Part shown: positions 35,027-42,496 of the stretch, one piece after another
Position numbering within the stretch: the stretch's first letter is position 1
Layout: each line of letters starts with the position of its first letter
Source: Paraburkholderia translucens
Lineage (GTDB): Bacteria; Pseudomonadota; Gammaproteobacteria; Burkholderiales; Burkholderiaceae
Assembly: GCF_020881035.1 (NCBI RefSeq)
Contig: NZ_JAJITC010000010.1
Location: forward strand, 62,001-126,000
Reading direction: 5' to 3'
Length of the DNA stretch: 64,000 bases
The notes under the pieces: model-generated
Database searches by the model: none
What the model was told of the DNA's origin: nothing
What the model saw: the letters and a program-made list of their open reading frames with translations, nothing else
Program-made: the position numbers and the translations under genes

Positions 35027-35056
35027 TTGACACGCTTTCGCGCCCACGCCTATTAT
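35027..35056 (+). promoter_or_regulatory. sigma-70 promoter upstream of pcaF
   Basis: TTGACA (35027-35032) and TATTAT (35051-35056) are separated by 18 bases, the best sigma-70 match I found in the window. Transcription would begin near 35063, leaving a leader of about 275 bases before the pcaF ATG at 35338. The PcaU-like repeats start just downstream, at the predicted +7. Confidence 0.7.
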
Positions 35057-35068
35057 CGAGCCTGTTTT

Positions 35069-35102
35069 GTTCGATATATGACCTAGTGTTCGTATACAGA
35101 AC
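35069..35102. promoter_or_regulatory. PcaU/PcaR-like three-repeat operator
   Basis: Three related 10-base units are visible: TGTTCGATAT (35069-35078), TGTTCGTATA (35087-35096) and, inverted, TGTTCTGTAT (read from 35102 back to 35093). The last two overlap as the palindrome TGTTCGTATACAGAACA. One direct repeat plus a palindrome is the layout known for PcaU and PobR sites. The PcaR/PcaU-type regulator at 28403-29227 is the obvious candidate to bind. Confidence 0.7.
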
Positions 35103-35337
35103 ATCGGGCCGGGTGAGGAAATCGCAACAGCCGCAACCGCCGGCACTCCCAAGCCCATCGTTCACGATCCTGCGCTAAGCTGCTCCGATGTGACGGCTAT
35201 CGCGCCGCTGCTTTTTTGCGGCTTCCCGCGCCTTGTCAGGACGGCCTCCAGTTCGATGCCCCGCGCTTCGAGCCGGTGTCATCGGTGCAAAGCAGGCCGC
35301 GGCGCAGCGCACGCAGCATCTCAACTGGAGACATCAC

Positions 35338-36540
35338 ATGACCGAAGCATTCCTGTGCGACGCGATTCGCACCCCCATTGGCCGCTATGCGGGTTCGCTG
35401 TCGTCGGTGCGCGCCGACGACCTCGGCGCAGTGCCGCTCAAGGCGCTGATGGAGCGCAACAAGAACGTCGACTGGACCGCGATCGACGACGTGATCTATG
35501 GCTGCGCGAACCAGGCCGGTGACGACAACCGCAACGTCGCGCGCATGTCGCTGCTGCTCGCGGGTCTGCCGAAGGACGTGCCGGGCTCGACGGTCAACCG
35601 TTTGTGCGGTTCGGGCATGGACGCGGTCGGCATCGCCGCGCGTGCGATCAAGTCGGGCGAAGCAGCGCTGATGATCGCGGGCGGCGTCGAGAGCATGAGC
35701 CGCGCGCCGTTCGTGATGGGCAAGGCCACCACCGCGTTCTCGCGTCAGGCCGAGATCTACGACACGACGATCGGCTGGCGTTTCGTCAACCCGCTGATGA
35801 AGAAGCTGTACGGCGTCGACTCGATGCCGGAAACCGGCGAAAACGTCGCGACCGACTACAACATCAGCCGCGCCGACCAGGACGCATTCGCGCTGCGCAG
35901 CCAGCAGAAGGCCGCGCGCGCGCAACGTGACGGCACGCTCGCGCAGGAAATCGTCGGCGTGACGATCGCGCAGAAGAAGGGCGACCCGATCACGGTCACG
36001 CAGGACGAGCATCCGCGCGAAACGAGCCTCGAGACGCTCGCGAAGCTGAAGGGCGTCGTGCGTCCGGACGGCACGGTCACGGCTGGTAACGCATCGGGCG
36101 TGAACGACGGCGCGGCCGCGTTGCTGCTCGCCAACGAAGAGACCGCGAAGCGCTTCGGCCTCACGCCGCGCGCCCGCGTGCTCGGCGTGGCCACCGCCGG
36201 CGTCGAGCCGCGCGTGATGGGCATCGGTCCGGCACCCGCCACGCAGAAGCTGCTCGCGCGTCTGGGCATGACGATCGGCCAGTTCGACGTGATCGAGCTG
36301 AACGAGGCGTTTGCGTCGCAAGGCATCGCGGTGCTGCGCGCCCTCGGCGTCGCGGACGACGATCCTCGCGTGAACCCGAACGGCGGCGCGATCGCGCTCG
36401 GCCACCCGCTCGGCATGAGCGGTGCGCGTCTGGTGACGACCGCGACGTATCAGTTGCAACGCACGCAGGGCCGTTTTGCGCTGTGCACGATGTGTATCGG
36501 CGTCGGCCAGGGCATCGCGATCGCGATCGAGCGCGTGTGA
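35338..36540 (+). CDS. pcaF: beta-ketoadipyl-CoA thiolase PcaF
   Basis: A 400-residue thiolase that cleaves beta-ketoadipyl-CoA to succinyl-CoA and acetyl-CoA, the end of protocatechuate/catechol breakdown. The nucleophile is in 'TVNRLCGSGMDAVG', and 'NEAFASQG', 'GGAIALGHPLGMSGAR' and 'CTMCIGVGQG' hold the other catalytic residues. 'EAFLCDAIRTPIGRYAGSL' at the N-terminus and the 'YDTTIGWRFVNP' block separate PcaF from acetoacetyl-CoA thiolases. GGAG lies upstream. It is a single-gene unit with promoter, operator and terminator; no other pca gene is in the window. Confidence 0.93.
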   Translation: MTEAFLCDAIRTPIGRYAGSLSSVRADDLGAVPLKALMERNKNVDWTAIDDVIYGCANQAGDDNRNVARMSLLLAGLPKDVPGSTVNRLCGSGMDAVGIAARAIKSGEAALMIAGGVESMSRAPFVMGKATTAFSRQAEIYDTTIGWRFVNPLMKKLYGVDSMPETGENVATDYNISRADQDAFALRSQQKAARAQRDGTLAQEIVGVTIAQKKGDPITVTQDEHPRETSLETLAKLKGVVRPDGTVTAGNASGVNDGAAALLLANEETAKRFGLTPRARVLGVATAGVEPRVMGIGPAPATQKLLARLGMTIGQFDVIELNEAFASQGIAVLRALGVADDDPRVNPNGGAIALGHPLGMSGARLVTTATYQLQRTQGRFALCTMCIGVGQGIAIAIERV

Positions 36541-36574
36541 CGCGTTAGCTGGTCCAGCGAATAGTAAGAAGCAG

Positions 36575-36615
36575 AAGGGCGGGCGTGTCGTCGAGACACG
36601 CCCGCCCTTTGTTTT
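36575..36615 (+). terminator. Rho-independent terminator after pcaF
   Basis: A 15-bp perfect stem (36575-36589 with 36595-36609) encloses a 5-base loop and is followed by TGTTTT. It is 35 bases past the pcaF stop. Confidence 0.92.
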
Positions 36616-36746
36616 CGTTGGGCCTTTTCTGCACAGGGTGCGGTCCACGCATGCCCGACAAATCGTTCGCGTCATACTGTTTGCCGTGGTTGTCGTGAAT
36701 ACGCGGCGTTCCTCGCGTATTTCAACCTTGCTCGAGGAGAACGCGC

Positions 36747-37325
36747 ATGAAGAGAGCGACGATAGGCGCGGCGGTGATGCTCGCGGCAGTGGCCGCGGCC
36801 CAGCCGGCGCGCGCGCAGGGCGACATGGCAAGCGCACCGCAACAAGCGGTGTCCGGTGCGCCGCCGGTGCACATGACTGCGGAGGTCGTCGGCATCGATG
36901 CGGGCGACCGCGCACTGACGCTGAAGGGCTCGGGCGGCAACGTCGTCATCGTGCTCGTTAGCCAGCAGGCCGCCAGTTTCGACCAGCTGAAGATCGGGGA
37001 CCGCATCGACGTGCTCTACAGGAACGCTCTGCTCACGAAGGCTGAAAAGGTCGGCGGCGCGGGCAAGGGGAGTCGCGAGCGGATCGACAGGCAAAGCAAT
37101 ACACCGGCGTCGGGCGGCTACGAGTCGGCGCGGCAGACCGAGGTGCTGGCGACCGTATTGAAGATCGATCGCAAGCAGCGTCTCGTCACGCTGCGCGGCG
37201 CGTATCAAACGCAGACGTTCGAAGCCGCGCCCGATGTCGATCTGAGCGACGTCAAGGTCGGCGATACCTTGCGTGCGGCGTTCGTGTCGGCTGCCGCGGT
37301 GGAGGTGACGCCGTTGGGGCGGTGA
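36747..37325 (+). CDS. exported hypothetical protein with two DUF5666-like repeats
   Basis: A 192-residue protein with a signal peptide ('AAQPARAQ', cleavage about residue 24). Two similar small beta units follow: 'AEVVGIDAGDRALTLKGSGG' plus 'LKIGDRIDVLYRNAL' (about 42-92) and 'ATVLKIDRKQRLVTLRGAYQ' plus 'VKVGDTLRAAF' (about 132-180). This pattern of strand, 'D-x-x-x-R-x-V/L-T-L', then 'K-V/I-G-D' is common in small periplasmic DUF5666-type proteins. Its function is unknown. GAGGAG precedes the ATG. It stands alone between pcaF and the repeat protein. Confidence 0.75.
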   Translation: MKRATIGAAVMLAAVAAAQPARAQGDMASAPQQAVSGAPPVHMTAEVVGIDAGDRALTLKGSGGNVVIVLVSQQAASFDQLKIGDRIDVLYRNALLTKAEKVGGAGKGSRERIDRQSNTPASGGYESARQTEVLATVLKIDRKQRLVTLRGAYQTQTFEAAPDVDLSDVKVGDTLRAAFVSAAAVEVTPLGR

Positions 37326-37553
37326 GCGGCCAGCTTCGCAGCCCCGTTCCCGGGGCCGGGTTTGTTTCCCCAATTATGTCGAATGATGTCGCGCTGCCGG
37401 CCAGATGCCCGCAAATCCTTGCCCGGCGGGCCTGCGCCACGGTGAAACAGCGCGACATATCTTCCGTGATGATTTCCGCGATGTGTCCTCCTATAGTCCG
37501 TTCGTCGCCACGCGGCATTGACGCAAGTGGCCCGAATCCAGCAAGGACACTCC

Positions 37554-38549
37554 GTGAAAAATCGTTCATTCGCAGGTTCCGACAAGGTTTTCGCTGACGT
37601 CGCACGCGGCGCGCTGCGCGCCGTGGTGCGCGGTGCGGCCGCTGCCGTCTTCGCATTCGGCAGCGCATCGGCATTCGCGTGGTCGGGTCACGGCACCGCC
37701 TATACGTCGCGCGGCGTCTATAACGGCGCGCGCTACGGCTCGTGCGGTGGCGGTAGCTGCTCGCATGCGGGTAGTGTCGTCGGCCCGTATGGCGGCTTCG
37801 CGAGCAACACCGGCACGGTCACGCGCACGGCGCCTGGCCAGTTCTCGAACTCGGGTACCGCGACCGGCCGCTACGGCAATTCGGTGCAGCACTCGGGCGA
37901 CACGAGCTGCGCGGGCGGTTCCTGCTCGCATACCGGCACGTTGACCGGTCCGGACGGCAAAAGCGCGACGACGTCCAGCGACGTGACGCGCACCGCGCCG
38001 GGACAGTATTCGTCGTCAGGCTCCATCACGGGTTCGAACGGCAATACGGTCAATCATTCCGCGTCGACGAATTGCGCGGGTTCGACCTGCGCGCGCTCGG
38101 GCACGGTGACGGGCCCGGACAACAACAGCGTCTATCACTCGGGAACCGCGACGCGAGTCGCGCCTGGTGTCGTGACGACGTCGGCGAGCGTGACCGGCAC
38201 GCAGGGCAACACGGTGTCGACGAGCGGCACGGTGGTTACGGGCGGCGTGGTGGTCGCTGGCGGGACGACGACCACCGGCGCGACCGTGGTCGTCGCGCCG
38301 AAGCCGGTGGTGGCCGCGCCGCCGCCGGTCGTCGTGCCGCCGCCGGTCGTCTACGCGGCGCCGAAGCCCGTCGTGGTGACGCCGCCGCCCGCATACGTTC
38401 CGCCGCCGGTGGTGTACGTGCCGCCGCCCCCGCCGCCGGCCGTGTACGTCGCCCCGCGTCCCGTGTATGTCGCGCCGGCGCCGCGGCCCGCCGTGTGGGT
38501 GCCCGGCCATTGGGTTGGGCGCGTGTGGGTGCCGGCACATTGGGCCTGA
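37554..38549 (+). CDS. exported repeat protein with Pro/Val-rich tail and WVPGHW motif
   Basis: A 331-residue protein probably starting at GTG 37554, which has AAGGA eight bases upstream. A signal peptide ends near 'SASAFAWSG'. Residues 64-228 are three tandem units of exactly 55 residues, each opening with C-x4-C or a close variant ('CGGGSCSH', 'CAGGSCSH', 'CAGSTCAR') and rich in Gly/Ser/Thr. A Pro/Val-rich stretch follows, and the end 'WVPGHWVGRVWVPAHW' resembles the YXWXGXW-type tails of small envelope proteins. It should be periplasmic or on the surface. No function can be assigned. Its stop overlaps the next start by one base. Confidence 0.78.
   Translation: MKNRSFAGSDKVFADVARGALRAVVRGAAAAVFAFGSASAFAWSGHGTAYTSRGVYNGARYGSCGGGSCSHAGSVVGPYGGFASNTGTVTRTAPGQFSNSGTATGRYGNSVQHSGDTSCAGGSCSHTGTLTGPDGKSATTSSDVTRTAPGQYSSSGSITGSNGNTVNHSASTNCAGSTCARSGTVTGPDNNSVYHSGTATRVAPGVVTTSASVTGTQGNTVSTSGTVVTGGVVVAGGTTTTGATVVVAPKPVVAAPPPVVVPPPVVYAAPKPVVVTPPPAYVPPPVVYVPPPPPPAVYVAPRPVYVAPAPRPAVWVPGHWVGRVWVPAHWA
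37743..38237 (+). repeat. three tandem 165-bp coding repeats
   Basis: Units at 37743-37907, 37908-38072 and 38073-38237 each encode 55 residues and stay in register without gaps. Units 1 and 2 are closest (both with 'SCSH' and 'VTRTAPGQ'); unit 3 has diverged. The exact period points to duplication of a structural module inside the exported protein. Confidence 0.88.
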
Positions 38550-38890
38550 TGATGAGCGCGGTGACCCGAATCAGCGCCTGCGTCGAAGGCAGGCGGTCGC
38601 GTCGCGCCGCGCGGCGCCTGGCAGCCGCGCTCGCGACCCTCGTCGTGGCGACGTGGCTGACGATCAATGCGTTGATGGACGCCAGCGATGCCAACGGCGA
38701 CCTTCACGCGAACCCTGCCGCCCGCTCAGCGAGAGACTGTTCGGCGCGCTATGCCGCATTGCTCGACCTGGCCGAACTCGCGCGCCGCGACGGCAAATCA
38801 TCCGAAGTGGTCGTGCGCGGATTGAGCGCACGGAACGGCGCGATGAGCGCGTGCCTACTGCAAGATCGTGGCACGCCTGCACCGCAATGA
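38549..38890 (+). CDS. small membrane-anchored hypothetical protein
   Basis: A 113-residue product whose ATG overlaps the preceding stop (TGATG). An Arg-rich start is followed by one hydrophobic segment ('LAAALATLVVATWLTINALM', about residues 25-44), then a soluble part with three cysteines ('RDCSARYAALLDLAELARRDGKS', 'SACLLQ'). It looks like a signal-anchored periplasmic protein coupled to the repeat protein. I do not recognise a family. Its codon usage resembles the neighbours, which supports a real gene. Confidence 0.55.
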   Translation: MMSAVTRISACVEGRRSRRAARRLAAALATLVVATWLTINALMDASDANGDLHANPAARSARDCSARYAALLDLAELARRDGKSSEVVVRGLSARNGAMSACLLQDRGTPAPQ

Positions 38891-38907
38891 GATTGAAGGC
38901 TGCCGCA

Positions 38908-40107
38908 TCAGATCGTAAAGCGGATCTCGAACGTGGTTCCCACGCCCTCGCGCGACGCAAATTCGATCTGCGCATCGAGCACGTGGCACAGCTCCTTGAC
39001 GATGGCGAGCCCGAGCCCCGTGCCCGGAATGTCCTCGCCGGCCGCGCGCTCGAATTCGTCGAACACGCGATCCGCGTCGGCGGGCGGAATGCCGACGCCG
39101 GTATCGGACACGCGCATCGTCCAGTGTTTCGCGCCGTGCATCGCGAAACGCAATTCGACCTGCCCCGACTTCGTGTACTTGATCGCGTTCGTCAGCAGAT
39201 TGACCGCGATCTGCTTGAGCTTCAGCCGATTCGACGTGACGACCGGCAGCGCGGCATCGAACGCGCTGTGCAACGCGAGCCCCTTCGCGTCGATCGCTGG
39301 CCGCATCGACGCGACGAGTTCGTCGAAGAGCTCGCGCAAATCGACGGGTTCGAGCACGAGCGGCGCCGAGTCGCCGAGCACGACCGAGTACTCGATCATC
39401 TGGTCGACCAGTTCCTTCATGTCGGCAGCCTGGCGGTTCGCGAGCGTCAACGCGGTATCAGCTTTCGACGGCGCTTGCTCGATGACCCGCAGCGCGACCG
39501 CAAACGTATTGAGGAAATTGCGCAGATCGTGCACGACGCTGCGCGTGATCTGCATCCGCGATTCGTGCATAGCGCCGACCAGCCGTTGCTTGCGCATCAA
39601 CTCGTGATTCGCGCGTTCGAGCCGTCCCGTGTATTCGTCGATCTTTCGATCGCGTTCGCTGACCACTTCCTTGATCGACGCATACTTGACCACGCTGAAT
39701 ACGTCGGCGATCAGGCGCCGCGCGAGGCTCTCGTAGCGGCGCGTACACGCTTTGTCGCGTTCGATGAATTCTTCGAGCGCATCGACGAGCACTTGCTGAA
39801 AGAGGTCCAGTTCGCGCACCAGCTCTTCGATCCGGTAGCCCTGACGCCAACGGACCTTGCCGTGCTTTCTCCCATCGCGTTCGATCGACGTTTCGACGCG
39901 TTCCAGATCTTCTACATCGAGCGCGGCGCACACCTCTTCGAGAATCTCCGGCAGATGGTCGGCCAGTTGCTGATAGGTGAGCTGGTCCGCTTCCCCGAGA
40001 TCGGGGTCGGTGGAGACGGCATGCATCCACTGCCGCGTCAGGCGTCCCTGTTCCACGCGGATGAAGTGAGCGAAATTACGCAGCGGGCTCGCGTGTGTGT
40101 CGGTCAT
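38908..40107 (-). CDS. cytoplasmic sensor histidine kinase with RsbRD-like N-terminal domain
   Basis: A 399-residue kinase without membrane segments. Residues 1-150 are helical and look like the RsbT co-antagonist N-terminal (RsbRD_N/globin-sensor-like) domain. A coiled coil around 150-185 leads to the dimerisation helix with phospho-acceptor His193 in 'SVVHDLRNFLN'. The ATP domain has 'NLLTNAIKYT', 'DTGVGIPP', 'FERAAGE' and 'GTGLGLAIV'. No response regulator is next to it. It lies 8 bp downstream of the LysR gene on the same strand and is probably cotranscribed with it. No strong ribosome site precedes the ATG. Confidence 0.86.
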   Translation of the reverse strand: MTDTHASPLRNFAHFIRVEQGRLTRQWMHAVSTDPDLGEADQLTYQQLADHLPEILEEVCAALDVEDLERVETSIERDGRKHGKVRWRQGYRIEELVRELDLFQQVLVDALEEFIERDKACTRRYESLARRLIADVFSVVKYASIKEVVSERDRKIDEYTGRLERANHELMRKQRLVGAMHESRMQITRSVVHDLRNFLNTFAVALRVIEQAPSKADTALTLANRQAADMKELVDQMIEYSVVLGDSAPLVLEPVDLRELFDELVASMRPAIDAKGLALHSAFDAALPVVTSNRLKLKQIAVNLLTNAIKYTKSGQVELRFAMHGAKHWTMRVSDTGVGIPPADADRVFDEFERAAGEDIPGTGLGLAIVKELCHVLDAQIEFASREGVGTTFEIRFTI

Positions 40108-40115
40108 GATGGATA

Positions 40116-41072
40116 TCAGAATGAAGTTTCTACAACATAAGCGGGTGCCACGTCATCATTCAGTAGACCTGCCGAATCGGCCTTCAGGAAATCGACGAAG
40201 GCGCGCAACGGCGCGGGCACATGACGATGGCCCGGATAGTAGAGGAACGGCCCTGAAAAGCGCTGCCACCACGGTTCCAGAATCGCTTCGAGTGCGCCGC
40301 TGTCCAGGTGCGGGCGCAGCATGTCTTCGAACAGGTGGATGATGCCGAGGCCCGCGATCGCGCCGCTCACCGCGAGGTCGATCGCGGCGCCGGGCCGCAC
40401 CAGCAGCGGTCCGGTCGGATTCAGTTGCAGCAGCTCGCCATCGCGCTCGAAGTACCACGTCGGCAGCGCGCCGCTCGCGAATTGCCCGCGCAGGCAGGCA
40501 TGCGCAAGCAGTTCGCTGGGATGCCCGGGGCGGCCGTGAGCGTCGAGATAAGCGGGCGACGCGGCGGTCGCGAAGCGCTGCACGCGCGCGCCGATCGGCA
40601 CAGCGATCATGTCCTGCTCGAGGCGCTCGTCGTAGCGAATCCCCGCGTCGCAGCCGATTGACAGCACATCGACGAAGCCATCCTCGACCACGACTTCGAC
40701 GCGAATATCGGGGTACTGCTTCAGAAAGCGCGCGAGCACGTCCGGCAGCACGATGCGCGCGACGCTCGACGGCACGTTGAGCCGCAGCGTGCCGGTCGGT
40801 GTGTCGCGAAAGCCGTTCAGCACGTCGAGCGCCGCTTCCATTTCGCCGAACAGCGGCGTCAGTTTCTCCATCAGACGCAGCCCGGCTTCGGTCGGCGCAA
40901 CGCTGCGCGTGGTGCGGTTCAGCAGGCGCAGACCGAGCTTCGCCTCGAGGCGCCGCACCGCGACGCTCAGACTCGACGCCGACACGCCGCTCACACGCGC
41001 CGCATCGCGAAAACCGCCCGCGCGGGCGACCGAAACGAAGGCGGCGAGATCATTCAGTTCCATGGCGATCAA
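40116..41072 (-). CDS. LysR-family transcriptional regulator
   Basis: A 318-residue LysR protein: helix-turn-helix in residues 4-62 ('FVSVARAGGFRDAARVSGVSASSLSVAVRRLEAKLGLRLLNRTTRSV', key block 'LLNRTTRSVAPTEAG'), then the periplasmic-binding-like effector domain ('GTLRLNVPSSVARIVLPDVLARFL', 'GCDAGIRYDERLEQDMIAVPIG'). Met at 41063 is an alternative start. It is divergent from the aldo/keto reductase at 41170, about 97 bp away, which it probably controls. The C-terminal tail is about 15 residues longer than usual. Confidence 0.9.
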   Translation of the reverse strand: MIAMELNDLAAFVSVARAGGFRDAARVSGVSASSLSVAVRRLEAKLGLRLLNRTTRSVAPTEAGLRLMEKLTPLFGEMEAALDVLNGFRDTPTGTLRLNVPSSVARIVLPDVLARFLKQYPDIRVEVVVEDGFVDVLSIGCDAGIRYDERLEQDMIAVPIGARVQRFATAASPAYLDAHGRPGHPSELLAHACLRGQFASGALPTWYFERDGELLQLNPTGPLLVRPGAAIDLAVSGAIAGLGIIHLFEDMLRPHLDSGALEAILEPWWQRFSGPFLYYPGHRHVPAPLRAFVDFLKADSAGLLNDDVAPAYVVETSF

Positions 41073-41169
41073 TTGTGCAGATTTTTAAACAACCCGTACA
41101 CGTTAGACCGGTTTATTCAACAACGCAATCCGGTGATACTGCCGCTCAACACTTCACAAGGAGATCGTC

Positions 41170-42045
41170 ATGCCGAACTTCAGCTCTGTCGACGCCTACG
41201 CACTCGCCGGCCGGCCGGTGCGGCGCATGGGCTATGGCGCGATGCAACTGGCCGGCCCCGGCGTGTTCGGGCCGCCGAAAGACCGCGAAGCGGCGCTGGC
41301 GGTGCTGCGCGAAGCAGTCGCGTCAGGCGTCGATCACATCGACACGAGCGATTTTTACGGGCCGCACGTGACCAACCTGGTGATCCGCGAAGCGTTGCAT
41401 CCTTATCCGCGCGATCTGACGATCGTCACGAAGGTGGGCGCAGTGCGCGACAGCGCCGGCGCGTGGCTGCCGGCGCAGGAGCCCGCCGACCTCGAGCGCG
41501 CGGTGCACGACAATCTGCGCAATCTCGGGCTCGATGCGCTCGACGTGGTCAACATCCGCATGATGGGCAACGTGCACGCGCCAAGCGAAGGCTCGATCGA
41601 AAAGCAGGTCACGGCGCTCGCCGAGCTGCAACAGCGGGGTCTCGTGCGTCATGTCGGCCTGAGCAACGCGACGGCCGCACAGATTGCCGAGGCGCAACGC
41701 ATCACGCAGATCGTGTGCGTGCAGAACCACTACAACCTCGTGCATCGCGACGACGATGCGCTGATCGACGCACTCGCCGAGCAGGGCATTGCCTACGTGC
41801 CGTTTTTCCCGTTGGGTGGCTTCACGCCGATTCAATCGTCGGAGCTGTCCGACCTTGCGGGCCGGCTCGGTGCAACGCCGATGCAGGTCGCGCTCGCGTG
41901 GCTATTGCATCGGGCACCGAACATTCTGCTGATTCCGGGCACGTCGTCGGTCGGACATCTGCGCGAAAACCTGCAGGCCGCGCAGTTGAAACTGAGCGAC
42001 GAGGTGCTCGATCAACTGAATGCGATCGGTGCTGAGAAGGGCTGA
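41170..42045 (+). CDS. aldo/keto reductase
   Basis: A 291-residue NADPH-dependent oxidoreductase with a TIM barrel. Active-site features are Asp in 'HIDTSDFYG' with the catalytic Tyr, Lys in 'IVTKVGAV', and 'LVRHVGLSNATAAQIAEA' and 'VQNHYNLVHR' of the substrate face. The cofactor end is 'LLIPGTSSVGHLRENLQAAQLKLS'-like ('IPGTSSVGHLRENL'). It resembles the YajO/oxidoreductase subgroup. AAGGAG lies nine bases before the ATG. Divergent from the LysR gene. Carbonyl substrate unknown. Confidence 0.9.
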   Translation: MPNFSSVDAYALAGRPVRRMGYGAMQLAGPGVFGPPKDREAALAVLREAVASGVDHIDTSDFYGPHVTNLVIREALHPYPRDLTIVTKVGAVRDSAGAWLPAQEPADLERAVHDNLRNLGLDALDVVNIRMMGNVHAPSEGSIEKQVTALAELQQRGLVRHVGLSNATAAQIAEAQRITQIVCVQNHYNLVHRDDDALIDALAEQGIAYVPFFPLGGFTPIQSSELSDLAGRLGATPMQVALAWLLHRAPNILLIPGTSSVGHLRENLQAAQLKLSDEVLDQLNAIGAEKG

Positions 42046-42104
42046 GCTTCGGCTTCGCCATACGCGCTGCTGGCGGCAGGCGACGGCGCCATTGCGGCAG
42101 CGTA

Positions 42105-42365
42105 TCAGACCGATGCCGCAATGAACTCCCGCAACGATTGATGCGCGGGATCGCGATGTACGCGCTCGTGCCAGAGGATTGCCATTTCGTAGCCCGGCAC
42201 CTCGACTGGCGGCTCGACCATCCGCAGCGCGTCGGAGTCACGCGCGAGACGCGCGGGCAGCATTCCCACGAGGTCGGTGCTCGCGAGCACCGATTGTATG
42301 AACAGAAAGTGCGGCACCGACAGCACGACCCTGCGCGCGAGCTCCGCCTTCGCGAGTGTTTCGTC
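42105..42365 (-). pseudogene. LysR-family regulator, C-terminal remnant
   Basis: The 86 codons before the TGA at 42105 read like the end of a LysR effector domain: 'DETLAKAELARRVVLSVPHF', 'ASTDLVGMLPARLARD' and 'MAILWHERVHRDPAHQSLRE'. The helix-turn-helix and the first half of the effector domain are missing; upstream sequence is unrelated and runs into the glucose dehydrogenase end at 42497. A deletion has removed about 200 codons. Confidence 0.8.
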
Positions 42366-42496
42366 CATGTTTCCGTGAGGTTTCTGCCTGACCGTGCCAT
42401 GTGCCTCGCGCTCCATGCCGATCGAACGTTTGCGCCGTTCGTCGCACCGGGCCCGGGGGAAGAGGCCGTACCGGCAGGGCCATTTCCAGGCGAAGC

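Noticed and set aside
32876..35158. 760-codon reverse-strand frame opposite otnI and denD
   Set aside because: Shadow of well-supported forward genes; composition is that of an antisense frame.
37743..38237. CRISPR-like or noncoding repeat array
   Set aside because: The 165-bp units are in frame, diverged like coding sequence and lie within an exported protein gene; no CRISPR spacing or cas genes.
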